Part shown: one piece after another, positions 41,701 to 49,813 of the stretch
How positions within the stretch are numbered: position 1 is the stretch's first letter
Layout: each line of letters begins with the position of its first letter
Source of the DNA: Bombyx mori
Lineage: Eukaryota; Arthropoda; Insecta; Lepidoptera; Bombycidae
DNA: 64,000 nt
Reading direction: 5' to 3'
Assembly (NCBI RefSeq): GCF_030269925.1
Contig: NC_085112.1
Span: forward strand, 13,021,501 to 13,085,500
Program-made: the position numbers and the translations under genes
Notes under the pieces: model-generated
What the model was told of the DNA's origin: nothing
What the model saw: only the letters and a program-made list of their open reading frames with translations
Database searches by the model: none

Positions 41701-44029
41701 TTAAATTAGAATTCCATATACCATGGTACCCAGAGACTGATTTAAATACTTATATAACATGTTTTATATTTATATGTATAAAAATATCCATACAAAATAT
41801 ATTAAACTAATGTCTTAAGGAAACTACAAGATCGAACTCATAATGCACCAATTAGAGATGCTAGATGGTGCAAGTGAGACTAAGTCAATAAAAAGTCAAA
41901 TCAAAAAATTATGAAATAAATATTAATAAAACATAAATTCCATGACGAATAATAAAATGTCAAGTGTTTGGTGATGGGATCAGTGAAGATAATTTAGTCA
42001 TGTGAATTTTAAAAGCACTTCAATGAATCTGATGTATTATTTATTGTTGGTGTTTTTCGCCTTTCAAATGAGATTACCAAAGACGTTAAATTTTTACCTA
42101 CCAATAAATTTAATGCTAGCAAAGAAACATTTGTACAAGAAAATGTGATGACTATTACAATGTGATGACTATTTATGTGATAGCACTAAATGGAAATAAA
42201 GCCATTTAATTTTATTTACTACAAACTTTCTGCCTGCATCATATTCACAATACTATACATCTCTAAGAGACTCTTACTCAGGAGTGAGATGAAAGTAGCT
42301 TAAAATGTAGCATTAAAAGTAGCTGTAATTGGTTCAGTTGTTCTGTCATAAAAACTTAACAGAGATAGTTACTTCCATGTTTACAGTATTAAATATGAAT
42401 TGTAATTATAATATGCATTGTTTTTGTTGTTTAACCTTTTAAGAAAGAAAATTAAAAGCAATCATGCATAGATATTACACTTACACTTAATATGCAATCA
42501 TGTAAAAAAAACATGCCTAATTAAATAGCCCTAGCTAGTTCGTCTCAGAAATATAACTCTTTTCCGAACCAGTACAGTTTTTCAATAATTGTGTCAACAT
42601 TGAAGTTTATATTTATTTGCTGTATTAGCTATGCCTCCTGTACATTGTACTTTGGAATTATCAATAGAGATTTTGAGATTAAATACTTACAACATAAACC
42701 ATGGCGTAAAACTTATAACTTCCTTTTATACAGCTGATAAGCATTGACGAAGTCGCATCCGTACATTTGTAGGTCCATGGATGTATAAGATTGTGACACT
42801 CGGAAGCACTACACGCCTTTTCGAACCACAACTTACTTGCTTCCACCATTTTTTAATTTATATTTTTAAAGGAAATTTCTCAATGTTTTTTAATACGATA
42901 CGAATATGATACTGAATACGTTATACGAATTCAACAAAGGGGTTTTGATTAAAACTATAGATAAGCTAAAATTCTCTAGGTGTCATTTTATCAAATGATA
43001 CTGTACAACAGAAGATTAATTTAAGGTAAGATAATGTCCTTATAAACAAAAAAATTGACACGAAAATATCGGCTTAAACACATGTTATTGCTAGTGAATT
43101 AACTGTCAATCTAATGTAATTAAAATTCAATTCGAATAGGTAGGTAGGTATGTTGGACGGATAGACAGTGTGTCAAATGTCATTGTGATTAACTCGACAT
43201 GGACAATTTTAAAAAAATGCGACCTTTATTATGTACTGTCCTAACGATTTCATTAGATATGAACACGTTGAAAAATAGCAGTCAATGCTCCTGTTGTACC
43301 AGATTATTTTGTAATACATTATACTTACATCCATAGCTTTTCAATAGTATAAATCATTCGATCCCTGAAAGTCGTATTCATCTACGTCTCTTTTTTATTC
43401 ATTTATTGTTTTTTTTTGCCTATGCTGATAGCCTTGAGAGGCTATTTCAGCTTCTCGCTGACGTGTAGGTGAGCTCAAGGGGCTTAAACCAGAGTGTTGC
43501 TAACACTGGCTTTAGCAAGACGGTGCTTCGCAGAATCAACCACCGGATCGGAAAAAGCGACCCACTGAGAAGATCCGGCGAGAAACTCAATGGGCTGTGT
43601 CTCTGGGTTAAATTACTCGTCGAGCCCTTAGTCGCAAGCGACGGATTCGGCGAAAACGGTGACTGGTGCTTGAGGTACCTACCTAAAAGCACCGTCAATT
43701 GATCGGGAGGATCTGTAATGATGTGTATTCTCTTAACTTATCATAACTCCAATTTATACTTTCTGGCTTATCTCAAACCTACATTTATTTTGGTTAATTC
43801 GTTCAAATTATAATATTAACATTTCTCAAGAGAATGCTATAGAATTATGAACACTTACGAAAGACATTGTATATATAATCCCGAAAAATTTTGCTGCCCC
43901 TTTTCCACATGCCAGTGACATTCCCCAAAAAGCTTTGAAACAGCTGTCAGTCCACGGATGAATAGCTTTCGAGCATGAAAGAAAAACCAAATCAGAATTG
44001 TCTAGAAAATGTTTGCTGATTTCCACCAT
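27331..44029 (-). CDS. TMEM135: TMEM135-like multi-pass membrane protein
   Basis: Exons on the minus strand, 5' to 3': first exon 43859-44029 or 42691-42849, then 35365-35495, 34634-34760, 31714-31865, 30067-30178, 29259-29411, 28113-28253 and 27331-27501. All junctions are GT-AG and in phase; with the proximal first exon the product is 381 residues. Matches to TMEM135 (peroxisomal/mitochondrial membrane, Tim17-like family): the N-terminal HPW..C..F motif, LQILMRGKKLGKKEI, AVYFEPPHRRVLVVNLF, KLFGVGCAMTMLRAVIPK, AGLLAGAAFRAAPSTPIALA and a C-terminal ILYCLCQGLLFHARV segment. Several exons encode hydrophobic segments. The product is shorter than human TMEM135 (about 458). The last codon pair AAG TAA is also a strong donor (AA|GTAAGT), so another exon below 27331 is possible; I could not see one. 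An R1-clade LINE and many SINEs lie in the introns. Family assignment rests on remembered sequence pattern. Confidence 0.82.
27650..28047 (-). mobile_element. Bm1 SINE with small deletions
   Basis: TTATTGCTTAGATGCACCTGG lacks the GGGTGGACGAGCTC block. The head ends CTTTAGGCCACGACGACTT. It lies in the TMEM135-like intron at the same point as the Bm1 at 6626 relative to the duplicated segment. Confidence 0.9.
28285..28341. repeat. (CACG)n/(CA)n microsatellite
   Basis: Simple repeat of ACGC units followed by ACACAC and GCGC, just upstream (in gene sense) of the TMEM135-like exon 28113-28253. Confidence 0.95.
28560..28990. repeat. Imperfect direct repeat of ~110 bp
   Basis: 28560-28675 and 28878-28982 share TTCTATTGTCAAA, ATCACAGATTTCGC and GACCACAG in order. 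The copies are diverged. Confidence 0.75.
28990..29250 (+). repeat. Dispersed repeat shared with 55020-55245
   Basis: AAATTTCATACTCCTCCGTC and GCGCAATTTTCGTAAAAAGG followed by TTCACGTATTAAT occur in both places with about 85% similarity; upstream parts also align loosely. Class unknown. Confidence 0.75.
29130..29162. repeat. (TCTA/TC)n low-complexity tract
   Basis: Alternating TCTCTA/TATCTA units; simple repeat in a TMEM135-like intron. Confidence 0.9.
29768..29966 (-). mobile_element. Bm1 SINE, 5'-truncated
   Basis: TTGCTTAGTTGAGTGGACG to GCAGAAATAAGCAGG. Confidence 0.9.
30301..30701 (-). mobile_element. Bm1 SINE, nearly full length
   Basis: TTATTGCTAAGATGTGTG to CACCGGACGCCTTATC; the head end is incomplete. 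Confidence 0.88.
32364..32416. repeat. Imperfect palindrome with 16-bp perfect core arms
   Basis: GAGATCAAATCAGGTA and its complement are separated by TTATTAG; a few more bases pair outward with mismatches. Lies in a TMEM135-like intron. It may be the centre of an old inverted-repeat transposon; unexplained. Confidence 0.85.
32895..33010 (-). mobile_element. Degraded Jockey-like LINE 3' fragment
   Basis: GAGGGGCTATTCTGG, TTTCGGGGCTCAACC and CACCGGATCGGAATCGCGAC keep the order of the minus-oriented LINE tail, but with large gaps. Confidence 0.45.
33136..33416 (+). mobile_element. Non-autonomous Helitron (281 bp)
   Basis: Starts TCTATATATATAAAAATG and ends GCCGGATCAGCTAG, inserted between A (33135) and T (33417). 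Structure matches lepidopteran non-autonomous Helitrons. No protein coding. Confidence 0.8.
33919..34020 (+). mobile_element. Bm1 SINE 3' end
   Basis: GTGTGGCGCATTTACATTG to CACCTAGGCAATAAAAATAA. Confidence 0.85.
34030..34133 (-). mobile_element. Jockey-like LINE 3' fragment between two Bm1 copies
   Basis: GGCTATATCAGCGTTACCC through AGCAGTACTTCGCAGA, cut off exactly where a full-length Bm1 head begins. A truncated Bm1 precedes it. Confidence 0.65.
34134..34572 (+). mobile_element. Bm1 SINE, full length
   Basis: AAGTCGTCGTGGCTTAAAGG to ATCTAAGCAATAAAAAAAG. It ends about 60 bp from the TMEM135-like exon 34634-34760. Confidence 0.93.
35682..38757 (+). mobile_element. 5'-truncated R1-clade LINE with 13-bp TSD
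   Basis: Bounded by ACCGTCAGGGTAA at 35669-35681 and 38758-38770. It ends in a run of about 40 A (38719-38758). GC content is far above the surrounding AT-rich intron. The 3' UTR runs from 38122 to about 38718. The element lacks ORF1 and the endonuclease. It lies in the first intron of the TMEM135-like gene, antisense to it. The flank is unique DNA, not rDNA or TTAGG telomere repeats, so the R1-type site specificity is absent or this was an off-target event. Confidence 0.92.
35683..38121 (+). pseudogene. R1-clade LINE ORF2 fragment: reverse transcriptase and CCHC end
   Basis: About 812 element-derived codons with no stop; the frame also extends into host flank upstream, where it has no ATG. 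Landmarks: AAPGPDGVHGRVWD, GYRPIVLLDEAGKLLERVV, EQFGFREGRSTIDAVMRV, VSLDIANAFNTLPW (catalytic Asp), [19 protein letters not shown] and CYADDTLVVARG (YADD catalytic pair). Near the C-terminus CHHCSGCNEDTVEHTLAYC is the zinc-knuckle-like motif typical of R1-clade ORF2. The apurinic-like endonuclease domain is cut off. Very high GC at third positions contrasts with all host exons nearby. The long intact frame marks a young copy. Confidence 0.9.
38826..38963 (+). mobile_element. Degraded Bm1 SINE with large internal deletion
   Basis: The head piece GTCGTGATGGCCTAAAAG is joined to the 3' piece GCATTTACATTGTTGATG..GGGCCGTGAGCTC. Confidence 0.7.
39058..39399 (+). mobile_element. Non-autonomous Helitron (342 bp)
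   Basis: Starts TCTATACATATAAATAAAAT, contains the CTGGAACGGCTGGACCGAT block shared with other copies, and ends GGGTCGCTAG followed by T; A precedes it. It inserted just downstream of a degraded Bm1. Confidence 0.75.
40073..40510 (+). mobile_element. Bm1 SINE, full length
   Basis: AGTCGTCGTGGCCTAACGG, intact B box GTTCGAATCCCGCAGGC, 3' end CATCTAAGCAATAAAAAAAA. One of the best-preserved copies here. Confidence 0.95.
40511..42690. other. First intron of the TMEM135-like gene (exon A side)
   Basis: Unique AT-rich DNA apart from the MITE at 41326-41603. No exon seen. Confidence 0.5.
41326..41603. mobile_element. MITE copy 1 (TGAGTCG...CGACTCA, TA flanks)
   Basis: 278 bp with TIRs of about 30 bp (TGAGTCGTCTATTATCAAAG / its complement) and TA on both sides, suggesting Tc1/mariner-type insertion. 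It shares about 90% of its length with the copy at 58265-58535. No coding capacity. Confidence 0.82.
42691..42849 (-). CDS. TMEM135-like alternative first coding exon A (proximal)
   Basis: 53 codons starting MVEASKLWFEKACSASECHN and containing IHPWTYKC. It ends in phase 0 before GTAAGT, so it joins the exon at 35365-35495 in frame. It resembles the distal exon at 43859-44029 in order of motifs (MVE.SK, IHPW, then a small/hydrophobic stretch with KF), but many residues differ. It is either an alternative first exon or the remains of a tandem duplication. Confidence 0.75.
43405..43725 (-). mobile_element. Jockey-like LINE 3' fragment between the two TMEM135-like first exons
   Basis: Starts at a T run and carries CTGATAGCCTTGAGAGGC, the 'ccggatcgg' block and the TTGAGGTACC..AAAGCACCGT block also seen at 18390 and 62980. 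It occupies a third of the gap between the alternative exons. Confidence 0.7.
43859..44029 (-). CDS. TMEM135-like alternative first coding exon B (distal)
   Basis: 57 codons starting MVEISKHFLDNSDLV, with AIHPWTDSCFKAFWGMSLAC and a hydrophobic end, then GTAAGT. It ends in phase 0, like exon A, so the two can be used alternately. The HPW.DSC..AFWG pattern is closer to the vertebrate TMEM135 N-terminus than exon A, so this may be the ancestral first exon. The ATG is the one inside AAAATGGTGGAA, a context also seen at exon A. Confidence 0.75.
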
Positions 44030-44347
44030 TTTCACAAATTTTTACTGCAATTGTTAAAGTTAGGCAATATTCATTTCAGTATTAATCAAACCACAAAAGC
44101 AAAGTGAGTAGTCTTAAACTTAAACAATAGCTACCACCAACCACCCAGCCACAAAATTTAAATATTCAAAATACAGATTGTAAGCATTATTGTATGCAAA
44201 TTTATATAGGTAGGTGGAAAACAACAAACTTCGCTGAGAAATTCAGAGAACGTTGTTTATATTATTGTTTTACACTTGAAAGTAATTTAGGTATATATGT
44301 TATCGGCAATCTGTATAACACGGTATTCTATACAATACCTAACCAGT

Positions 44348-44627
44348 GTATCTTCTTCTTCTCAGTCGGACACTCTTGTCAGAGTGGTCGTGATTGCGCT
44401 GATGCTGTATGTGCACGAGGACCTGTAAGGTCACCCATGCTCCCGACGACCGCCCTCCAGGCAATACGCCTCCGGGTGTGGCGGTTCCAAGCGTTTCGAG
44501 TACATTCGACCATAGTGGACTCAGTTGCCTTCTTTATTGGGTCAGTCCAGCGGGTCGGTGAGCGTCCGCGTGATCTCCTGCCTTCCACCCAGCCCTTTAT
44601 CACCAGTCTCTCCATTGAATGCCAGTA
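44348..44627 (-). mobile_element. RTE-like LINE C-terminal fragment
   Basis: Minus strand encodes [20 protein letters not shown] then TRWTDPIKKAT. The 3' end has a GAAGAAGAAG tail. CCAGT stands on both sides, a possible short duplication. It sits between inverted copies of a GTATTCTATACAATAC motif. Confidence 0.65.
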
Positions 44628-45236
44628 GGCAATGTATAGAATACCTAAAACGTTAAGGTAATGTATGAAATATTTTTCATTTTATACTTTCCCTAGGCAT
44701 TCTATACAATACCGAATGCGCTGCCGGCAGTGTGTGTAAAAGACGATAGCAGGGAAGGGGGAGTGCTCAAAATCTCACATATTTTTTTACTTACTGTATT
44801 CTGAGAAGCCAGTAGATCTACATCTTGTTTTTACAGAATTGTTTTGTTGTCTAAGCTTTTTAACTGATTACTTATGAGAAAATTAGATTATGTTAGTTAA
44901 CCCAGAAGAATTTTAAGTTCAATGTTATTTGATTGTGATTTTACTATAAATACCTAACTTTGAAAAAATATTGTTTTTAATCAGAACTAACTACTTACTA
45001 ATTGGAAATTTTAATAAAGTTGATTTTAAGCAAATCTAATGTGCTATTTTTCCGTCGTTTTATACCCTTCTACTTACTGGCTTACATAACAATGATAAAA
45101 ACAGGCCCAAATATAGTTATTTCACACATTACCGGTGGACTGGCAGGTCTATACAATCTTAGGAATTGTATACATTACTTACGTAAAGTATACACGAAAA
45201 AGGGTTTTTTTAATTTGTTATCGCATGTTTAATACG

Positions 45237-45620
45237 TTAATCATGAGTTGACGAGTACAGTTACCGGGTTCCCTACTCCTGGGGGTGTTAGAGCAAAAGG
45301 TGTCTAATGCAAGAGTTATTGGATCTGATGGATCCGTAAGAACGTGTCTAGGGCGTCGACGGCGACTGGCTCCGGTGTGATCAGGATTCAGGAAGAAGTC
45401 AGCGGTGGCAATGATAAGGCGATTATCATGACGCATAGCCTTATCGAACTATCGTTCCGACACTGACTTCGTCTGTTTCCAGATTGATTCGAGGCCCAGG
45501 TCGTCGTGTAGATCAATGTTCCTCACGAACCACCGAGCTCCGATGGCTAGCCTGCAAAGGCGGGATTGTAGCGATTGGAGGGTATTTGTGTGTGCGAGCC
45601 GCGTGAGCGACCGAGCGGTG
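45237..45620 (-). pseudogene. Jockey-like LINE ORF C-terminal fragment
   Basis: Matches 3500-3890 of the complete insertion. The minus strand encodes [20 protein letters not shown] and, in another frame, RLCRLAIGARWFVRNIDLHD, so it is frameshifted. No tail and no RT core. Confidence 0.75.
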
Positions 45621-46431
45621 ATTCTACGACAGTACCATTCCATTTCTTACCGACGAAAAAATTTACCGATGTATAAAAATTAACATTCTCCGAGCATTTA
45701 ATCTTCATACAGTGATTATCAATCAGCATTTACTACATTCCTTTATATTACACACTGCTACTATATGCAACGTTCCTTTGCAATACTTATACTTTTATAC
45801 TACTACAGGTTATAGAAACACGTTTAAAAAAGTGCATCTTATCATATCCGTTACCCGGCATGCAGAAATAGAGCGGAGCAAACAAGGCAATTTGCAGTGA
45901 AATTTTTGTCACTTAGTTTTGTATTATTTAGTAATGTTATATATCGGTAGGCAGCGGCTTGCCTGCGTTCCTGGTATTGCTAATGTTCAGGGGTGACAGT
46001 AAGCACTTACTGATTGATGGTATGCTAGTATGTCTACCGCGGAAATTAAAAAAAGCCAACATAAAATAAAACTTAAATATGAAATATTTGAATAAGTTTA
46101 TATAAAGACTGTGAATATGGTAAACGTCATGGATAATATTTTAGGAATAGAAATAAGCGAATTGACTTTATCTCTTTAAAAAAGGGCCTCGAACAAAAGG
46201 GTTTTATTGTAAAAGACAAAATATAGAATTTAATTTAAAAAATATTTTGTCTATGGTTACAGGTACTAAAAAGTTCTAGAACCTGCCGCCAAAACGAATT
46301 GTCGCTGCAGTCAGTAAATGGACGTTTGATGTGGTTGGTTGTCAAAGACTGTGCTGTTGTGTGTTTACAGTGATTTATTACCCGTTACTATAATCATAAT
46401 TGCAGTATAAGGTTTTAGGGAGTAGATGAAG

Positions 46432-46437
46432 GTATGT
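46432..46437 (+). promoter_or_regulatory. possible donor of a non-coding 5' exon (CNOT6 or the 46.5-kb frame)
   Basis: GAAG|GTATGT is a good splice donor at the end of a non-repeat stretch (about 46300-46431) that has a TCAGT initiator-like site near 46310 and lies between the divergent TMEM135-like and CNOT6 genes. It could end the CNOT6 5' UTR exon, whose acceptor would be at about 49806. No coding content; tentative. Confidence 0.25.
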
Positions 46438-46489
46438 ATAAAATGCTAGATAAAATCTAACGTCTAAATTATAACGTTAAATTGTTATA

Positions 46490-46891
46490 ATGACTTGGCG
46501 CTCGCCGAGCCAACTGCTTTGGACTCAATTCATCTCCTTCTTGTCAGCTGTACACAAAGATGCTACGCATTTACTTAGCAATGGTACAAATAATGAATTA
46601 AATTGTCAATTTTTTGTCGAAACAGGGTATGCCACACAGACAGTCTGTTCAGTCAGTTTCAAGGAAGTTTTAATGGTCCTTTTCTTTAGGTTTCCTAGTC
46701 GTACAACAGAGGTTATGGAACTGTTTTGTCCCTTTTTTACGAAAGAAGATAATTTATCGTATAAAGTGTATCTATCACACCTAATGACCCCTACCGTTGT
46801 TACAAAGGTACATTATTTAAAATCAACATCAATATTTTTCTTGAATATTATGTTTATTCTTAAGAAAACAACTGTATCAGTGTTTATGTAG
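46490..46891 (+). CDS. Unrecognised 133-codon reading frame
   Basis: An open frame starting MTWRSPSQLLWTQFISFL and running 133 codons, long for such AT-rich DNA. Its composition looks protein-like (TGYATQTVCSVSFKEVLMVL, FRFPSRTTEVMELFCPFF). A splice donor AAAG|GTACAT at 46807/46808 would end a 106-codon first exon; beyond it the residues become low-complexity (ILKKTTVSVFM). It may therefore be the first exon of a gene lying between the TMEM135-like gene and CNOT6, or the sole exon of a small gene. It matches none of the transposons seen in the window. I do not recognise a family, and no downstream exon was found before 49800. Confidence 0.35.
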   Translation: MTWRSPSQLLWTQFISFLSAVHKDATHLLSNGTNNELNCQFFVETGYATQTVCSVSFKEVLMVLFFRFPSRTTEVMELFCPFFTKEDNLSYKVYLSHLMTPTVVTKVHYLKSTSIFFLNIMFILKKTTVSVFM

Positions 46892-47502
46892 ATAAGTGTA
46901 AAATGTAATTATAATTAAAAAATAATGTTTATAGATACATTATTGGTTCATTTGATTGTAAAATAATTTAAAATAAATATAAAAGTAATCTTGTATTAAT
47001 GTGAATGTAGAAACTATAGAAGAATACTAAATACAAATTCAATATCCTTTCCAATAAATTTGGATACTCACACAAATACAGTAGCAATAACAAATTAGAC
47101 AATACTCAGATATTCAATATTCATAATTTACAAACTTCTTAATGTCCATTTTATTTTCCTGTTTCATATTTTGACTACACTCTTCCATTATGATACAAAC
47201 TCATTAGTTTAAATTGAGGGTCTTGAATATCTGTTTTTTATATACAATAAATGGTTCAACTATAGGGCTGTATCAGCTGGCAACCAAAATCCTAATCTCT
47301 TAAGTTCATAAAACATAATATTGAGGTCAAGAAATCTTAAGTCTAAATCTATCAACACAATGATTCATTTACAAATTCAATACATTACCACTATTCTTAA
47401 ATTTTTTCAACATTACATTCATACTTATTTGCATTTTACTATCTTCTGAAAATTCCCATAGCATTCCTTGACCATATGGAAGAAGCTGTGTGTAATAGTC
47501 AA

Positions 47503-47750
47503 TTTTTTTTTATTGCTTAGATGGGTGGATGAGCTCACAGCCCACCTGGTGTTAAATGGTTACTGGAGCCCATAGACATCTACAACGTAAATGTGCCACC
47601 CACCTTGAGACATAAGTTCTAAGGTCTCAGGTATAGTTACAACGGCTGCCCCACCCTTCAAACCGAAACGCATTACTGCTTCATGGCAGAAATAGGCAGG
47701 GTGGTGATACCTACCCGTGCGGACTCTCAGGAGGTCCTACCACCAGTAAT
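47503..47750 (-). mobile_element. Bm1 SINE, 5'-truncated
   Basis: TTTTATTGCTTAGATGGGTG to GAGGTCCTACCACCAGTAAT. Confidence 0.92.
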
Positions 47751-48332
47751 TCATTATAATACTGTAAAATATGACCTAATGTTAATCTCGAAAACCATTT
47801 TATATTATCACATAAATAAATAAACTGTACCCAAAATAATATCAAATGAAGATATTAATATGACAATTATTTAATTCAATATTTTGTTCATACACAAATA
47901 TGTTAGAATAAAACTATGGCATGTAAAGATTAAATAAAATTAAATTGAAACAAGCATCTGTCTAATATGAATGGAGTAGAAATTGACCTACATTCATCGA
48001 ATATAATGATCATGAAGATTTGACAATCTTACAATTGGTTTTTTTATTCTTTGGACCTGTTAGATGACATCAGCATGTATCCATTTTGCAGTTGACTTTA
48101 ACCTATTTATGATTAGCCGCCTATCATGGTAAAAAAACCTAAAGTATTTTCTGTTATTGAATATCATGCCAAATATCCTAAAATCAACATGCACTCTAAT
48201 TCTGCTTCAATGTGAAGTTTATAGAGAGCTAAGGGATGATCATTATCAAAAAACAACAGGCTCATAATTTTATAATTCATTAACAAGCGAAATTTAACTA
48301 TTGACTAGAGATAAAAAGTAATCTTTTAATTT

Positions 48333-48575
48333 CTTTTTATTGCTTAGATGGGTGGACGAGCTCACAGCCCACCTGGTGTTATGTGGTTACTGGAGCCCAT
48401 AGACATCTACACTGTAAATGTGCCACCCACCTTGAGATATAAGTTCTAAGGTCTCAAGTATAGTTACAGCGGCTACCCTACCCTTCCAACCGAAACGCAT
48501 TACTGCTTCACGGCAGAAATAGGCAAGGCGGTGGTACCTACCTGCTCGGACTCACAAGGGTTCCTACCACCAGTT
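48333..48575 (-). mobile_element. Bm1 SINE, 5'-truncated
   Basis: TTTTATTGCTTAGATGGGTG to TTCCTACCACCAGT. Confidence 0.92.
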
Positions 48576-49654
48576 AAAATGAAATTCCATTTTAAATGAA
48601 GTTATAAATATGATCTATTGCAGAAATGAGTAAATATTGATGTGAATGTTATTCCTGGAACTTTATTGTATGGTATTCAGACATTATCAAAGTAAAGATG
48701 AGTGGTAGTTGAAAGGAAAATATTACTAATGACAATTGAAGACAATGAACTGTTATAATGGTTATGATCTCATTCCAGTCGTTGCTCAATAAATGCACTT
48801 ACTTTTATCATGTAACTTCCTCTGGCCTGAAAACTTAAATTTTTTATAATCCTCCATTAAACATATCCTGCTTAAATTGTACATTAGATTTATTTGACAA
48901 GGAAATAAATAAATTACCTTCATCAATAGATTTATAATGAAATAAATGTTAAGATGAAGCTAGTAATGTCTTAAATGAAATTAAAGAAATAGAAAAAACT
49001 TGAGATATAAAACCCCATTTAACTGTGACGGATAGCTGATGGTGAGGAAATTAAGAGCACACAGATATTACAAGTTATCACTGAATTAAAACATGTACCA
49101 AACATTGCTAATGCTAAATATAAAACATATTTGGAATAAATAATATTATAAAAAGGTCCTTTAATTCAAACACTAGCGGTCCCATACACTTCAGGAAATC
49201 ATTAAATTTAATGTTTATTCCAAGATCTGCTAATCAAAATTAAATCATTTTACATTTATCTAACATGGAAGTAGTGTCTACTATAGTTGAACTGATAATA
49301 TATCTATTAAACAAGACCTAGTGCACTATCACATCTAGGAAACAATGACAGAAATAAATGTAATTGAAGTTTTAACCAATCATACAAAGTGTAGTTGTTA
49401 TCATTAGTGTGTATGTACTTACGTAGTACTGTCTTACTTAGTTTTTATTTTTAGTACAGAAGTTTTCTCATTGTAATTTATAAAAGACATAGATAATGTA
49501 AAAAGTATTTTTATTGTTACAACAAATAAATGTAATAAAAAAATTTACCAACATATTTCAGTTTTTCAGGTTGAGTTGTGCAGGCAAATTGATTTCTGCA
49601 TTCACGAAATTATAAAATACTTCTATGTACTAAAAAATACTAAACATGCTTAGC

Positions 49655-49806
49655 ATACCTAAGCTCCATATTTAATGTACTTAAACTCCCATATTAATGT
49701 ACTTAAACTCCATGTTTAATGTACCTAAATTCCATTTTTATGGTACTGAAATTAAAAAAAAAGCTCCATGGTTAAAAAAATACTAATCATACTTAAACTC
49801 CATAGG
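49655..49806. repeat. Degenerate ~28-bp tandem repeat before CNOT6 exon 1
   Basis: About five units of the form ACTTAAACTCCATATTTAATGT, the last running into the acceptor-like CCATAG just before the CNOT6 start codon. Confidence 0.85.
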
Positions 49807-49813
49807 TGACAGT

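Noticed and set aside
44194..44628. 144-codon open frame on the plus strand
   Set aside because: Its second half is antisense to an RTE-like LINE fragment and the first half lacks any protein signal.
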